From assembly GCA_015039365.1 (NCBI GenBank), contig WION01000226.1:22785-86784 (forward strand): a stretch of 64,000 nucleotides of DNA, given 5' to 3'. The translations under genes were made by a program, and so were the position numbers. Below, piece after piece: positions 43,964-56,306 of this stretch. The DNA comes from Amanita rubescens. Lineage: Eukaryota > Basidiomycota > Agaricomycetes > Agaricales > Amanitaceae. Position 1 is the first letter of the stretch. Each line of letters opens with the position of its first letter. A model generated the notes under the pieces. It saw only the letters and a list, made by a program, of their open reading frames with translations, was not told the DNA's origin and ran no database searches.

Positions 43964-45949
43964 TTAGAGCCGTGCTTTGATTCCAGCTCTATCTAGCAAT
44001 AACCTTTCCTTTCTCTTCTTCTGTGCCAATCTCTCGTGTAGGGTTTCTGCACGTTTCAACTCCTTTAAACCGACTTGTTGAATATGGACCTAGGAAAAGT
44101 TCAGCCTCAGTCTTGTCAACATGATGATACAAACAGCATCAGGTCCCTTTAAATTGCACAATTAGTTAATTTAAGGTTCCCGGAGCGAAATACCTACATC
44201 GCTATCCTCAGGGTTCGCAGTCCTGCCCACCGAGCTGCAAGTTCTTGGTCTTGAGATACCCTCGGCGCCGAAGACCTGTATCACTCTATCAACTACATTG
44301 ATAGCCATGGATGGCACTGTGAACTACATAAAATTTAGCCTGTCTGTTTCCCTTGCAATATGAATCATACTTTAGCAATTCCTATTTCTTTCATAGCTCC
44401 TTTGGCTTTATACTTGTCTATCTGCATCAAATCAATGAGGATTATACATTACAAGTTTCGTTGATTCCACGCGCCTGATGGGCAGCACTCAGTACCAACA
44501 GTCGGGCTGCTTCAACCTCCGCGCGAAGTCTTAGCAATCTCAGCAACAATTGTCCCTATCTTGGGTTCTCAAATCACGTTAAAGGTAGGGAAATGCTACA
44601 TACCATGTTGATGTAAGTACTTTCCGAACGTCTTTCTATTGGGGTCCGTCGCACGCAGGACCAGTAAATCCAATGCAGCAGAAGCCGCTCCAATAGATCG
44701 CATGCAATGATGAATGCGGCCAGGCCTACGCGCATCAGTCTATCATGCATCTCAACAGCAGCACGCACCTACCCAAGGCGGCCTTGAATGATCTGGATGA
44801 TAACAGTCAGCAATCCAGACGGAATTGTGACGCTTACGCACCTCGAAGCCTCTGCCCCAACCAACGACCAAATTACTCAAAGGCACGCGGACATTATCGT
44901 AAATCACTTCGGCATGTCCCTCCGGTGCATCGTCATAACCATAAACTGACATTGGACGTATAACCCTGACTCCTGGAGCATCTGCAGGAACGATTACAAT
45001 GCTTTGTTGCAGGTATGTACTTTGGTTGTTGGGGTCACTCTTTCCAAGTACCAGGTGCACTTTGGTTCGTGGGTCGCAAGCACCACTAATGAACCTGTTT
45101 GCGTATTATGGCCGTTGCAATAGAATCATAAAAAGGGATTGAACCATTTATGTCCGTTAATCACAATATCATTTCCTTCTTGGCGAATGGATGTTCGGAT
45201 ATTAGTAGCATCAGATGATGCAACTAGGATTAAATGAGGTGACAGCCGACATCAAGCAGTACTACACTGACCACCCTTTTCTGTCATTGAGAATGCGGAC
45301 CTTATCTCGCCGTTTAGCAAGGGTATGAGCCACTTCTTCTGCTGTTCGGGGGACGCATAGCGGCCAGGACCTCTGTCATCGAATTAAAAACGGAAATTAG
45401 TGTGGTTCACTAACGTACCCATATTACCAGTGTCGGGAGCGGAGCAATTGATTACTTCGGCGCTATGTGGCCTTCACGGCCAAGAAGTTTCAGCCATGAT
45501 AGCATACTGAACGAGTCATGATGTTATTATTATAGCATAATCCTTGGAATGCCTCACCTCGAGGTTTGTCAGGGGAACACCAAAGTTAGGGTAGTGTGCT
45601 TTGCTCAGAAACAGGTTCCAAGCCCCAGCCTTTTTGCCTTTCTTTCAATTCCTCGACAATGGGTATAACCGTCTGCCAGCGCTCTTTTGGGTCAGCAGGA
45701 AGTTGGGCATGTGCCAGTCGAGTGGCAGGCCACACTTCCTCCTATAATAATTCTTCGATACATTAATGCGTCCACGCTCACTAGCGGCGTACCTCCAAAA
45801 AAAAATTAGCGTTGCCAACGTCTCCTTGCCGTAAGGTGAGAACTTGTCTTCAACCTATCATGAAATATTAGGTGACGTTCACAGGACAGGATCTTTACCA
45901 TAGCCCATGAGGCTTCGGAGGTATACTGAACAATGGGATGTTGTGCCAT
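43964..45949 (-). CDS. Acyl-CoA dehydrogenase, ACAD10/11 type
   Basis: A FAD-dependent enzyme that oxidises acyl-CoA to enoyl-CoA, probably in peroxisomes or mitochondria. The start is at 45,949 ([17 protein letters not shown]). Visible parts are [104 protein letters not shown] and [11 protein letters not shown], with the end DRAGIKARL. The middle is split by many small introns. Two places break the frame: T runs at 45,631-45,641 and the G near 45,843 each look one or two bases short. Whether this reflects sequence error or decay is open. The order of conserved blocks is complete. Confidence 0.85.
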
Positions 45950-45989
45950 GACGGCCCAAACCGTTGATGCAAACTTGCTCGTAATATAG

Positions 45990-46020
45990 CAAGACCGGGG
46001 TAACCGGTAACCGGTAAAGG
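45990..46020. repeat. CCGGTAA short repeat
   Basis: GGTAACCGGTAACCGGTAAA contains two to three tandem copies of a 7-base unit upstream of the acyl-CoA dehydrogenase gene. Confidence 0.6.
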
Positions 46021-46195
46021 ATTGCCGAACATTTGTTTTGGCTACTAGTACAAGGCCCTCTACGTGAACTATGCTAGGTAGATAAATGTATCAATATATC
46101 AATAGTCAGCAGTTGAGATCACTATGGCATACAAATACAGCTTAAGAAAGGAACAAAATAGTGCAAGGGAAAAGCGTCCCCATTCCACGGTGGTA

Positions 46196-49100
46196 CTATT
46201 CGTGCGCTTCTGTTGAAAAATCACCAAGTATGAATGGAAGTTCTGGGTCATACCCGAATGCCCCCGGGTCAAAGCTTTGCCACAAGGGCATCCTGTTCAC
46301 CTGTTGAGTAGCCTCCGGGGTTGTAATTCCTTATGAATTCAAGTCCGCGGAAGGGGAGACCGGTAGCGGCAAACGATGATGATGGTGGCGTCGTAGACAG
46401 GCTAGACATTGTGTTACTTATGTCCGCCGCTTCAAATCCGGTAAATGTGCCATCCACGGGGGATGTGTATGGGTTAAATGAAGTCGTGAATGCCGTCGAA
46501 TCTTGCGAGGCAGAGAACATCTCTAGGCTATGGGCATCGCCAGCGTTACTCCACTGAGAGTTTGGCTGATTCAGTGCGCTTGGCATAGAATATTCATAAT
46601 CGAAGCTCGGCGATGACGAATGAACCGGAGATATTGGAGAGATGAAATTGTTGAAACTTGTCGCCGGTTGGCTCGTATTTTCCTGGACGTTCTCAAGCAC
46701 TGGCATTGCCGGAGATGGCAAATTGACAGAGGCCGGAGAACTCTGGGAACTTGATATAGTGGGATTGGACTTGGGACTGTGAAATTGTTGATAATAAGCG
46801 AGGTTTCCCCGTTCTGGCGCGTCTTCGTCATGAGCCCTTCTACGCGAAGACGATCTGGCCCTGTGAGCAGCTGTGGTGATCTAAGCGATTGACGGAATAC
46901 AGTCAAATAACAGCTCACAATCAACCCTATACGGCGAAACAGCTGCCAACCGTCTACTTGACGTGCTGGAAGTACTGGGATCACGTGAGTGATTCCTTCT
47001 GGTCCGGTTTCTGTTCATCCTCGACGGCGGTGGAATAACTGCAGATGACGTGGTAGCAATGGTCACGGAGCGTCTACGCTCAAATCTGCTCCCACCTGCA
47101 CCTGAAACACCGACCGCAGGCTTATTCGATGGGCCGGCCAAGGGCGTCACATTGGCTTTGTCATTCTTATCAATTGCATCAGTTGCAGTAGCTGTTAATT
47201 CCACAAGAAGTTCCTTGCATTTCCGCGCCCCCGGCCAATGTCCTTCCCAACTTTCCAGGGCGGATAGAGTGCTTTTTGCCTCGTCCATTGCTGCAGATGC
47301 AGCACGGGGTTCAGGTACATGCATGGCATACAGTAGCAATATGACAGCGGAACTGAACAATTGCTGAATGAAGAAAGCCAGATGGTGCGACGGAGGGACC
47401 ACATGCTTCATGGACGGTGCAAGTCGAATACAGGAGCGAGCAGAAGAGACAGCTTTTGCCGTTGACCTTGCCGTTACCACTTGGTCTCGTTTGACCGGCA
47501 GAAAATTGCGGTGAAGAGTGGTTAGCACAGAGTAATAGTGACTACATAACACAGCACCCATCGAGACTTGCTCTTCCGTTTCAGATGATGACTTGAAAAC
47601 GACGGGCAGTTCATCACACCATTTTGTCAGTTCGACGTCAAGGTTCTCAACTGTATGTTGAAGTTCAGCTCTTTTCTCCACCTCCAAATATTCTTTGCAA
47701 TTATCCAATGCATAAACTTGTCGCAGGACGCGGCCAGCGATTTCGTACAATTTGACGAGCGCAACTGTGCCAGCCAGAAGAGGTGGATGCCTCTGATTCA
47801 ATGCAGCACCCATGAAGTACTGCTGCAACTGATCATCATCAACTTCTGCGGGCATTTCGACATCGCAGTCTGTGTCATTGATGCCGAGAGGCCTTCCGAG
47901 GGCTAACGCAAGCATGCGATCTAAGGTGTATACGCCCCACCATATTTTTCGACGTGTCTCTTTTTCAATAGCCGAGACTAGCAGTCTCTTGGGGGAACGC
48001 TTGGCAAGAGTGAGAATACAGACTAGCCCCATATCGCCGTGACTTACATGAAGACCGAGATCTTGGCCATACCGAACAGCTTGTCCCACCAGTATCCAAG
48101 CTTGAGGTAAACAGTTCACAGAGCATAAAAACGACGACAATAAAATAAAACATTGCACATGTGCCACTTGCGTTCTGGGATGGCTGATGTATTGCAGCAC
48201 CAAGGCACTACGTTGGTCGTTAGGTCAGCTGATATCGCATGATCGTCATTAAAAACTGACCGTTCATAATAGATCATACCCATGCCACCCTCGTCAATTC
48301 GATCATCCGTTGTTAACCTAGAATCGTTCACGAGAGGGGCAGCACAGGCGAAGACAGCAAAAACAAGAGATAAAAAGCCAGCTTGGGAGTGAACAAATCG
48401 AAGATTATCCTTGTTGTCCATGAGGTGATGATATTGCTCGTGGAATGAGGGCTTGTCGATCACTGGCATGAGGAAGTGAAGCCGTGTAAAATAAGCCTCT
48501 ACCTGTGGTAAAGAGACTGAGCGGTAAAATTAAGAGACCGTAGGTTAACTACATACTAATTTGTCTGCAAGATCCCTCTCTGGGTATTCTACATCTTCAG
48601 GACCAGGAAGTGCACGAATTTTGCCAAAGAAAACTGAGGCAGGAAAATATAACTTATTGATACTGGGTCCCGGTGCAAGAGGATCTTCTTCGACAGGTGA
48701 TATTCGATGCAACGGTGAGGTCGTCATAGCCCTGAACGACTGTATCAGCGACATGGTAGAGGAACCACCAATCCAGCGCATATGCCCATATTCATCTAGT
48801 GCTAGCTGTCCAAACGATTCGCTGACATCGTCCTCGGTCTTGATAGGCGTAGAAGGTTCAGAAATTTGTTCTTTCGACCCGGGTGAAGGTGCGAATGCAG
48901 TTGAGATAGCTTTATCAGGTCCTGAAACAGCACTCGCTGTCGCAGCAGTGGAATTTGCGGAGGGGCCTAGCTGCTCAAGAACAGGTGCTATCTGAGTGAA
49001 CAGCGATTCCATATGTAATAGGCGTGCTTCAAGCTCCTGCACATACCTGTTAAGATTGTAAGATGCACGACGTCGCGAGACTACGAAAGCGAAGCGTACT

Positions 49101-49427
49101 GTCTGCTCAAGGCTGCTCTATCTTTGGTTTGGAGCCATGTACACTGGGAGCTTGACGCAGAACACTGGGAGCATGTCGGCTCGCATCCATCGCATTTGAT
49201 CTTTTTCCGGCTGTGAATATGCAGTGATCACATTATGACATGTAGGAGGGATAAAGACGATGTGCCTTCTAAGGCGGTGCATACCGGCAACTCTCGCATG
49301 CCCTCCATACTCGCCTCCGCTGCAATTGTATCGGCTTCTGGCCAGTATCTGGAGGCAACGGTTCGTCTTCAATACGTTTTTTCTTAGTTTGGTGGGTCAT
49401 GGATGTTGGTTCATCCCCCTTCGCCAT
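46196..49427 (-). CDS. Zn2Cys6 transcription factor with fungal-specific TF domain
   Basis: The start is at 49,427 (MAKGDEPTSMTHQ). The zinc cluster is split by an intron after CESCR: RACESCR joins RKKIKCDGCEPTCSQC and SASSSQCTWL. It shows the six cysteines plus one extra (DGC). A coiled coil follows (QELEARLLHMESLFTQIAPV), then the Fungal_trans domain (FLSLVFAVFACAAPLV, CLPQAWILVGQAVRYGQDLG, RRKIWWGVYTLDRMLALALG). The C-terminal tail is rich in serine and asparagine. An intron near 46,882-46,926 joins SPYR to ITTAAHRARSSSRR. The terminal block WQSFDPGAFGYDPELPF is in a different frame from the preceding exon, so either a small intron or a base error lies near 46,290. The alternative stop in the first frame is at 46,269. 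Target genes are unknown. Confidence 0.88.
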
Positions 49428-49925
49428 GAAAAGAGTACAAAGGTTTGAGAGGGTGGTTGTTAGACGAAACTCTACGAGACAGCCAGCTGCTAGATTAAGG
49501 ATCCCGGTCACGTGTGGCTTTCGCCTCGGATAAGGTGGAATTTCTTGGCTATTTCTGAGTAAAACGCTCTTGAAACGAGCGAGGCGTAGATCGAGACAAG
49601 CAGTTTGAATGCTTCAGAAAAAGGCAAGGGGATTTTGAATCCGTTTTTGATGTACCACGTTGTAAATGTCACTACTCATTACGTCCTTGGACGAACCGAA
49701 AGCGGAGATAACGTCAAATTTACTCAAAAAATGTGTTACAAATTCGGAAACGATTACTTGTCCAGTTGCTGAGTTAGGCGCACACACTGCGCCCGCCGTT
49801 GACTTGGATCTCTTTAAGTACATTACGGGCCGAGACAACTTACCATTGCCACGCGCACGTGCGATTGTTTGGAACCTGACGTGCTCCAACCAAACATCGA
49901 CCTGCTCAAATTGTATTCTATAATA
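49428..49925. promoter_or_regulatory. Divergent intergenic region, TF gene and PAB2
   Basis: About 500 bases between the two start codons. It contains a CACGTG E-box at 49,509-49,514. Short frames here look accidental. Confidence 0.45.
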
Positions 49926-50770
49926 ATGGCCGACGTCGAGACAACTCATCCTCCTATGGCCACCAGCGACGCTATCATTGACGATGGAGAAGAGGCCGAA
50001 TCGAAGGCACGTCATTCTGCTGCACGGACTTGAATGTCACATTCACGTCCTTACAGGAAATTATGCTCATGAAGCAGAGGGTGGAAGAAATGGAGAGAGA
50101 GGCTAAAAAACTTCGCGAGCTACAAGCCGCTGCAGAACAGGCAAGCGCCGCATCCGGAGGAGAGAATGGTGATCCACTTTTGGAGGGTGAGGATAAAGCC
50201 ATGGCCGACAACCGTAGTGTATATGTTGGAAATGTCAGCGTTTATACCCCTCTTTCCAGAAGCATGATCTCACCTTGCTTCTAAGGTTGACTATGGAGCA
50301 ACTCCGGAGGAAATCCAAGGGCATTTTCAAGCTTGCGGCACGATCAACCGAGTAACTATACTTTGCGACAAGTTCACGGGACATCCAAAGGGGTGGGTCC
50401 ACCGCTCTATTTAGTCCATGCTTAACTCATCGTTCTGAAGGTACGCATATGTAGAATTTGCAGAGCCCGAGCACATCGATGCTGCACTAGCTATGGATAA
50501 TTCTCTGTTCCGTGGCAGGCTCATAAAAGTGGGTTTAACCTGTATGAATTGCACCAATCAAGTTTATGCTGGTCATTAGGTCACTGCGAAGCGAACGAAC
50601 ATCCCTGGCTTCAACCGCGGTCGAGGTCGAGGTCGAGGGGGCTACAGGGGGGGTTATCGCGGTTACGCAGGATTTAGTCCATATAGTAGGGGCCGCGGAC
50701 GGTGGGTTATTTGTTCATTTTGCGAACTGCCGCTAACGCCAAAAACAGAGGCAGAGGCCGTGGCTATTAA
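49926..50770 (+). CDS. PAB2: Nuclear polyadenylate-binding protein (PABPN1/Pab2 type)
   Basis: Binds poly(A) tails in the nucleus and takes part in polyadenylation and RNA surveillance. It starts [21 protein letters not shown] coiled coil follows ([20 protein letters not shown]), then one RRM with RNP2 ([16 protein letters not shown]) and RNP1 (KGYAYVEF), then an arginine-glycine-rich tail ([19 protein letters not shown]) ending GRGRGY. The acidic N terminus, coiled coil, single RRM and RGG tail are the layout of this family. The first intron (49,998-50,055) has an AAG|GCACGT donor, a GC-AG intron. Further introns split the RRM and the tail. Confidence 0.93.
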
Positions 50771-50939
50771 TTGACGATAATGGAGCTGTTGGGTAGTTTG
50801 CGACTCGATTTATCTGGTGTCATGCACATACTCTACTTCTCTAGTCATTTTTTATTCGAGGATAGTAGTACATAAGACTCGGCTCATGCCGTAACAAACT
50901 AAGCGTGTGACGAGGTTCAAGCATTCTCCTCGCGCCGCA

Positions 50940-51437
50940 ATGCTCCAAAATCTCTGGCGGCTGTCCGCCCGCCTGATGTCGACAGCTACTGCCTATCCGT
51001 TCTCAAAGTCCGCGCTCATGCCTCCCGCACCAGTCATTCGGAAACCAAAAGCACTGAAGGCCGGTAGGGGACTAATGGAGCATTTACGCCAGACACTACC
51101 CGCACCAGAAAAACAAAAGATGATCCATGCATTGTTCTCGAGGCGTTCACCAAATCACCTTCAACCCGGCTCTGTCATTACCGTAACATCGGAACACGCG
51201 CCAACCACCTTCACAGGTGTACTGCTCGCCATCCGTCGTCGCGGGCCAGATACATCATTCACCGTTCGTAACATCATTCAGAGGACAGGGGTGGAGATGC
51301 AGTTTTTTGTGGCTTCCCCCCATCTCAAAGATATTAAACTAGTCAAAAAACCACCAAAGGGGCGGATGCGTAGAGCAAAACTGTACTACCTGAGGGACTC
51401 GCCAGAGAAAATGAGTGCAATTGCCAGTAGCAGGTGA
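50940..51437 (+). CDS. IMG1: Mitochondrial ribosomal protein bL19m
   Basis: A large-subunit ribosomal protein of mitochondria. It starts at 50,940 (MLQNLWRLSARLMSTATAYP), which looks like a targeting sequence, and the L19 core follows: GSVITVTSEHAPTTFTGVLL, RRRGPDTSFTVRNIIQRTGV, EMQFFVASPHLKDIKLVKKP and the basic end RMRRAKLYYLRDSPEKM. It is a single exon of 165 codons, usual length for fungi. The family name is secure; the yeast gene symbol is by analogy. Confidence 0.92.
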   Translation: MLQNLWRLSARLMSTATAYPFSKSALMPPAPVIRKPKALKAGRGLMEHLRQTLPAPEKQKMIHALFSRRSPNHLQPGSVITVTSEHAPTTFTGVLLAIRRRGPDTSFTVRNIIQRTGVEMQFFVASPHLKDIKLVKKPPKGRMRRAKLYYLRDSPEKMSAIASSR

Positions 51438-51629
51438 TGGTGGATAAACGTATGTCTCTACAAAACTGGTGCGCAGCTTAAACTAATCAATTTTTCAGAA
51501 GGATGGGAAGTATGGTTGAGAAAGAGAAGGTGCACGTAGATAACTTGGATCGTATGTAGACCTGCGGAGATCGAAACAGAGGCATACGGATGCCTCGTTG
51601 TCTTGACCCGTCACTTTATTACATTTACA

Positions 51630-53382
51630 ATGCCTTCTAGTAAATCCCGTTCACTTCGTGAACTTGCTTTCCGTATCACAAAACGTAACTCATCTCCAGG
51701 CCCTCCTTCACCCACCTTCTCCGAAGCAACCAATGCATCTACTGTCATGTTTGGCCCAGGCGGTCCAGAGAAGATCATTACTCGCTCCAACCTGAAGACG
51801 AGTATCCAGTCATTAGATGATGTAAGCTTAAACTGTTTAAGTGCATTCAGAGGGGGTCTAAGCAAGTTTTGAGTAGCTAGTTAGCACATGTGCTAATTAC
51901 CGTGCGGCGCTTGTTACTATGTCCAAAGCTACGGCCGCCTTTGCTGACGCCATGGAAAGATGCAGCGGGTAAACACTTGCATTTTCTCTTTCTCTCGGTC
52001 GCATCTCATTCATTCATTCAGACTGAAAGGACCTTCTTACGAGGCTAGTACCCGGCTACAGGCTGCATCCGGCGTCCACCATCTCATTGGAAACCAATGG
52101 CATGTATTGGTGAGCTTGAGTCAGTCCTCCATATATTCGTCATCTGATGCGTTGTCGCCATACAGTCAGACGCATTGGATAAGAAGTTTGAAAAGCCTCT
52201 GCGTCAGCATCTTGAGACATATCGTACAATAGTAATGGTAAAGTGTCGCGTTTCTCAAGAGTGAACTTGCGTGACCTTTTATTTGTCAGGAACGTTCAAC
52301 GACTTACGAGCGCGCACTACGCGAGAAAAGTCAAATTATTCGTGATACCGAGGCCCGTAACATGAACAGAAAGGAGCGAAGTAAGTCAACATAGCTTCTC
52401 GTAATGCACTTGACAACTAAACAGTTCAGATTTGCAGATTTTCAGAGAGGCACTGACCATATTACAAAGACAAGTGGATGAACTAGATGAGCTAAAAGCA
52501 GCTCATTATCAGGAAATTATCGAGCACGAGGAAGAAGTATGGGATGTCGTCCAAGGAAAGGTAAGTCCTGCAGCACTTCTTTCAATTAACCCCATAAATA
52601 TCCGCCTAGATCTGCATAGCCGTACGCTCTACGATGGACGTTTTCGACAGGGTTACGGCAAAAGCGTATGTACCTTCATTGATGACATTTTATACTTAAC
52701 CAAAATCTTTAGTATGGATCCGGTCATCGAACCCATGTTGCAATCTGTCCCTGATCCTTTCGACTCTTATGGACCCCCACAATCTGAAGATCAGATATTT
52801 AGTATTCTAGCACCACTGTCGATTATGGCAAATGCATCCACATCATGCCCCTCGACCCCCACCCCTGAACGCAATTCAATGGTGCCGCTTCCAGCATCGT
52901 CTAGCTCTAAAATTGCTTCCTGGCTTCCTATTACGGGGAGTAGTCCTGCCTCGCCCACAGAATCATCAGAGTGGATGCCTACGTCAACTCAAGCCCAGCC
53001 CACGTTATCACCGTTGACACGACGAGACTTAGTTCCTTTGCCCTCGCCGCCCCGGAAAGCAGAGTCTAAATTACGATCTATTCTTTCATCTATCGATGAG
53101 TCACAATCACGCCTAGAAAATACTGGCCTCACGTCTTCGAGTGACACGATGCCGCCTCCCACAAATGGGAGAGTGGAACAAGCAGACCATTCTCCCGAAC
53201 ACGAGTGGGGTTTTGCACCCGTACATTTGCAGTATGAAGACACCAATGACAGCAATATGACCCCTCGAAATAGCTATCTTTTCACCTCTCACCTCCCTCC
53301 TGCGATGCCAACGAGCCTACCTCCGGCATCGAACAATAATTACGTTTCTGATAATGCAATCTATGGGATCGATACTCCATAG
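51630..53382 (+). CDS. IVY1: Ivy1-like phospholipid-binding protein (inverse BAR type)
   Basis: The start is at 51,630 (MPSSKSRSLRELAFRITKRN). Introns near 51,822-51,876, 51,970-52,020, 52,110-52,165, 52,239-52,288, 52,382-52,428, 52,561-52,610 and 52,664-52,711 join the helical core: LVSTCANYRAALVTMSKATA, AFADAMERCSGLKGPSYEAS, LIGNQWHVLSDALDKKFEKP, AREKS-type heptads, and EALTILQRQVDELDELKAAH. The C terminus is long, proline- and serine-rich and without a known domain. Yeast Ivy1 binds PI3P and Ypt7 on the vacuole and dampens TORC1 and Fab1. All exons join in frame. Confidence 0.85.
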
Positions 53383-53493
53383 TTCGGGTATCTTTACATA
53401 CGGAATGGCCATTGTTTACCTCAGACATTCGCGCTGAAAAGTTATGTTATTTTTCGTCTTTCATGGATGTAATGAATGTGCAAGTCAGAATAT

Positions 53494-56196
53494 TCACCTG
53501 CTTGATTGGGGAAGGATGTTATACTGTTCCAGAACATCGCGCTTGACAGGAGCAGGACTTTTGAACAGGAGGTCTGTTCCTGTTCCTGTTTTTGGGAAAG
53601 CAATAACATCTCTGATAGATTGAGAACCACAAAGCATGGCCATTATTCGATCTAAACCTGGTAAACCTGTAAGTTTTTCTAAATTTAATACGTGTAGTAC
53701 TATTAGACATGTACCAAGGGCAATTCCACCATGTGGTGGGGCACCACATCGCAAAGCGTGTAGCAGGTGGTCAAAAGGGGCTTTCTCCTGGTCCTCTAAC
53801 TGGAATCGGTGAGTATGGTGTCATCAGAAGACAGGGTCAAGTGCAACACGACCTCTAGAATGTTGGTGAATATATAATCTTGCATTTCCGCATCATGTAT
53901 TCGCACAGAACCACCACCAATTTCAACGCCATTGAGCACTAGATCATAATGTTGTGCTCTAACCTATCATCCAAGTCAGCAACCAAACCATAACTTAAGT
54001 ACAGCCAGAAGGATTGTAAGAATTACGATGCAGGGACGCGGCTATCGACGGGGAGCGGAAGCAGAACGTACCACTTCGATGTCCCGGCGGTATAAGGCAT
54101 CGATATCTTCCCAAATGGGCGCCGTAAATGGATGATGGGTACTGCTCCATCTGCCTCGAGCCAAGAAATCTTTATCCACATCAGCGCGTGTGAACAATGG
54201 GAATTCCGTGATCCATAGAAAGTGGGGTTCCTTGTTAATGGTAAAACGACCTGAAAAAGTATTGGTCATGGTCCCTGAGGGTAATTTCGTGGCTTCTTAC
54301 CACGTTCCTGTGACATCTCTGACAATCTGAGTCTCAGTCTACCGAGAGCAGTAGATCCGCCCTGGATAATTGAGCCGGCATTTATCGAGATCCTGGTTGA
54401 CATACCTTGGCCCTTTTTGACCTACGCGCCAACCAGACATCATCACCAAATTGTAATTTCAATACCTTGTTAACGTCCGAAAGATCGTATTCATTTGGTT
54501 CGTCCGATAATGAATCAATAATGGTATTCCGAGTAAGCCACGCTTTGGCATTCCCCGGCATAAAAACAACCTTTTCCTGCCATGATGTCAGGGTTGAATG
54601 TTATTATAACCTTCAAGCAAACGAACGAGGTTAGGTTCGGAATTTATACTCCTAGACGCTTTAATGAAATGCGAATCATCAACTTGATGAACAATGATGC
54701 ATTCTAGCACCTCATCGGTTGCCGCAAGGGACGTTTGGTGTTTAGCTGGTAAGAATGCTGTTACATCTGTTATCTGAAGGAAAGTTAATGAAAAGAAGCT
54801 ACAGCATCCGATGGGAAGCACAAACGTGAAGACCGAACCGTGTGTCAGGCTTATCTGAGCCATACTGGCGGACGCTTGAGCAATGCATAGGAAGCGCAAT
54901 CAAAGTAGCTCACCCGCGACATAGCTTCGTCGTAAGTTATAACCATAAACTTGTCAGGAAGCACAATCCCTTCCACCCGATGCCAAATTTCACGTATGAG
55001 TCTTTCTGTTACGTTACGCACCTCCAAGCCACCCAACCTCCAACCATCCTTAGCCTGTAGGGTATGCGAATTCCCCCACGAAACAAAGCCCATCTCTATG
55101 TCTATTTGGGTGAACTCTGGCTGCCGATCTTTACGACCATCTTCATCACGGAAACATTTGGCAATCTGATAATATTTGTCAATAGCGCCGGAGCAGATCA
55201 GAAGCTGCTTCGGTTGCTGTGGAGACTGCTGGAGGGCATAGAACTTGGGATCCGCTGAAGACGATCCAGGTGTATCCATATTCAATAATCGTGTCGGCAC
55301 GATGAACTCCCTCGCACCCTCAGGTGATGACCGTAAAAGTACAGGAGTCTCGACTTCAACGAAATCTAAATCCATAACGTATTTCATTTTCAACAGACCA
55401 GTAAAGCAATTAAAACGTACCCTGTTCGTGGAGAACATTACGGACGAGATGCGTGACTTTGCTCCTTAGTTTCAGATTATTGGATAATGGTGTGCGCCGC
55501 AAGTCCAAATAACGATATCGAAGTCTGAGATCTTCATTTGCCTGATGAATCATTTAACCTGAAGGTTAATCATGGAAATGAGGCACTCAGACGAGATGAT
55601 ATGGATTGGATGGCAAAAAAGGAAGATCTATTGCTGGGTTAAGAAGAGTAAAGTTTTCGACTCGCACATCAATTTCCCCGGTTGGCCCCTTGTCGCAAGG
55701 GATTAGTCAATCAGTGATCTCTGTTTTAAAAATCTCACACACAGGCCGTCGAGCGTTTTCGGGTCGCATAAGAACTGTGCCTTCGATCAAAACGGTGGAT
55801 TCCACGGGTACTTCCGCAAGTGCGGCAGCTAAATCAGGACGGCCCTCGGAGTGGTCAACAATGAGTTGCGTGGTTCCATAGGAATCCTTGAGAGGGAAAA
55901 AAGAGATGTGCCTTCCTTTCCTTGAATAGAACATGAGTAAGGAACTAAATGGAAAGAGTCACGATCACCGCTCGGGAAGCAACCAGCCGGCGAGCACAGC
56001 ACGCGAGCCAACGTCGGTGGCGCAGAGAGAGCCGCAGTCATGGGTACGAGCGGCATATGGAGCTAATGGAGGTTAGTCAAGCGCGGGAAAGGAAAAAAAA
56101 AAAGAAAAAGATACCGGAATGAGCGGGGAGAGAAAGGAAGCGTGAGGAAGCGAAGGACAAAGAATGTCTAGTGATGGCACGGAGTAGGAAGAGCAT
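53494..56196 (-). CDS. MSD1: Mitochondrial aspartyl-tRNA synthetase
   Basis: A class II synthetase that charges mitochondrial tRNA-Asp. The start is at 56,196: [20 protein letters not shown] is a clear targeting sequence. An intron then joins it to [20 protein letters not shown] and [20 protein letters not shown], the OB-fold anticodon-binding domain. Catalytic parts include [18 protein letters not shown], the motif 2 region [19 protein letters not shown], the GAD-like insertion region with [39 protein letters not shown], and motif 3 [14 protein letters not shown] joined over an intron near 53,664-53,730. It ends [15 protein letters not shown] frame that starts at the ATG at 56,056 is a shadow of the correct one. 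It converges on the IVY1-like gene with 111 bases between. Confidence 0.92.
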
Positions 56197-56306
56197 GGGG
56201 AATGAAAGAGATGAGGGTTACTACCCTGCACAACTACTCACGGCGATCATTTTTCAATCGAATATATATACTTTACTATCATCATGTCCAATCTTCCTCC
56301 ATAACA
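56197..56306. promoter_or_regulatory. Shared divergent promoter region (MSD1 and F-box gene)
   Basis: 110 bases separate the start codons. TATATATACTTTACTA near 56,263 is a possible TATA element for the F-box gene. Confidence 0.45.

Noticed and set aside
48561..48995. 144-codon plus-strand frame
   Set aside because: It is antisense to the coding exon of the Zn2Cys6 regulator and lacks a domain.
55829..56056. Frame with ATG at 56,056 as the start of MSD1
   Set aside because: The conserved [16 protein letters not shown] block is in another frame, reached from the ATG at 56,196 through an intron with a better targeting sequence.
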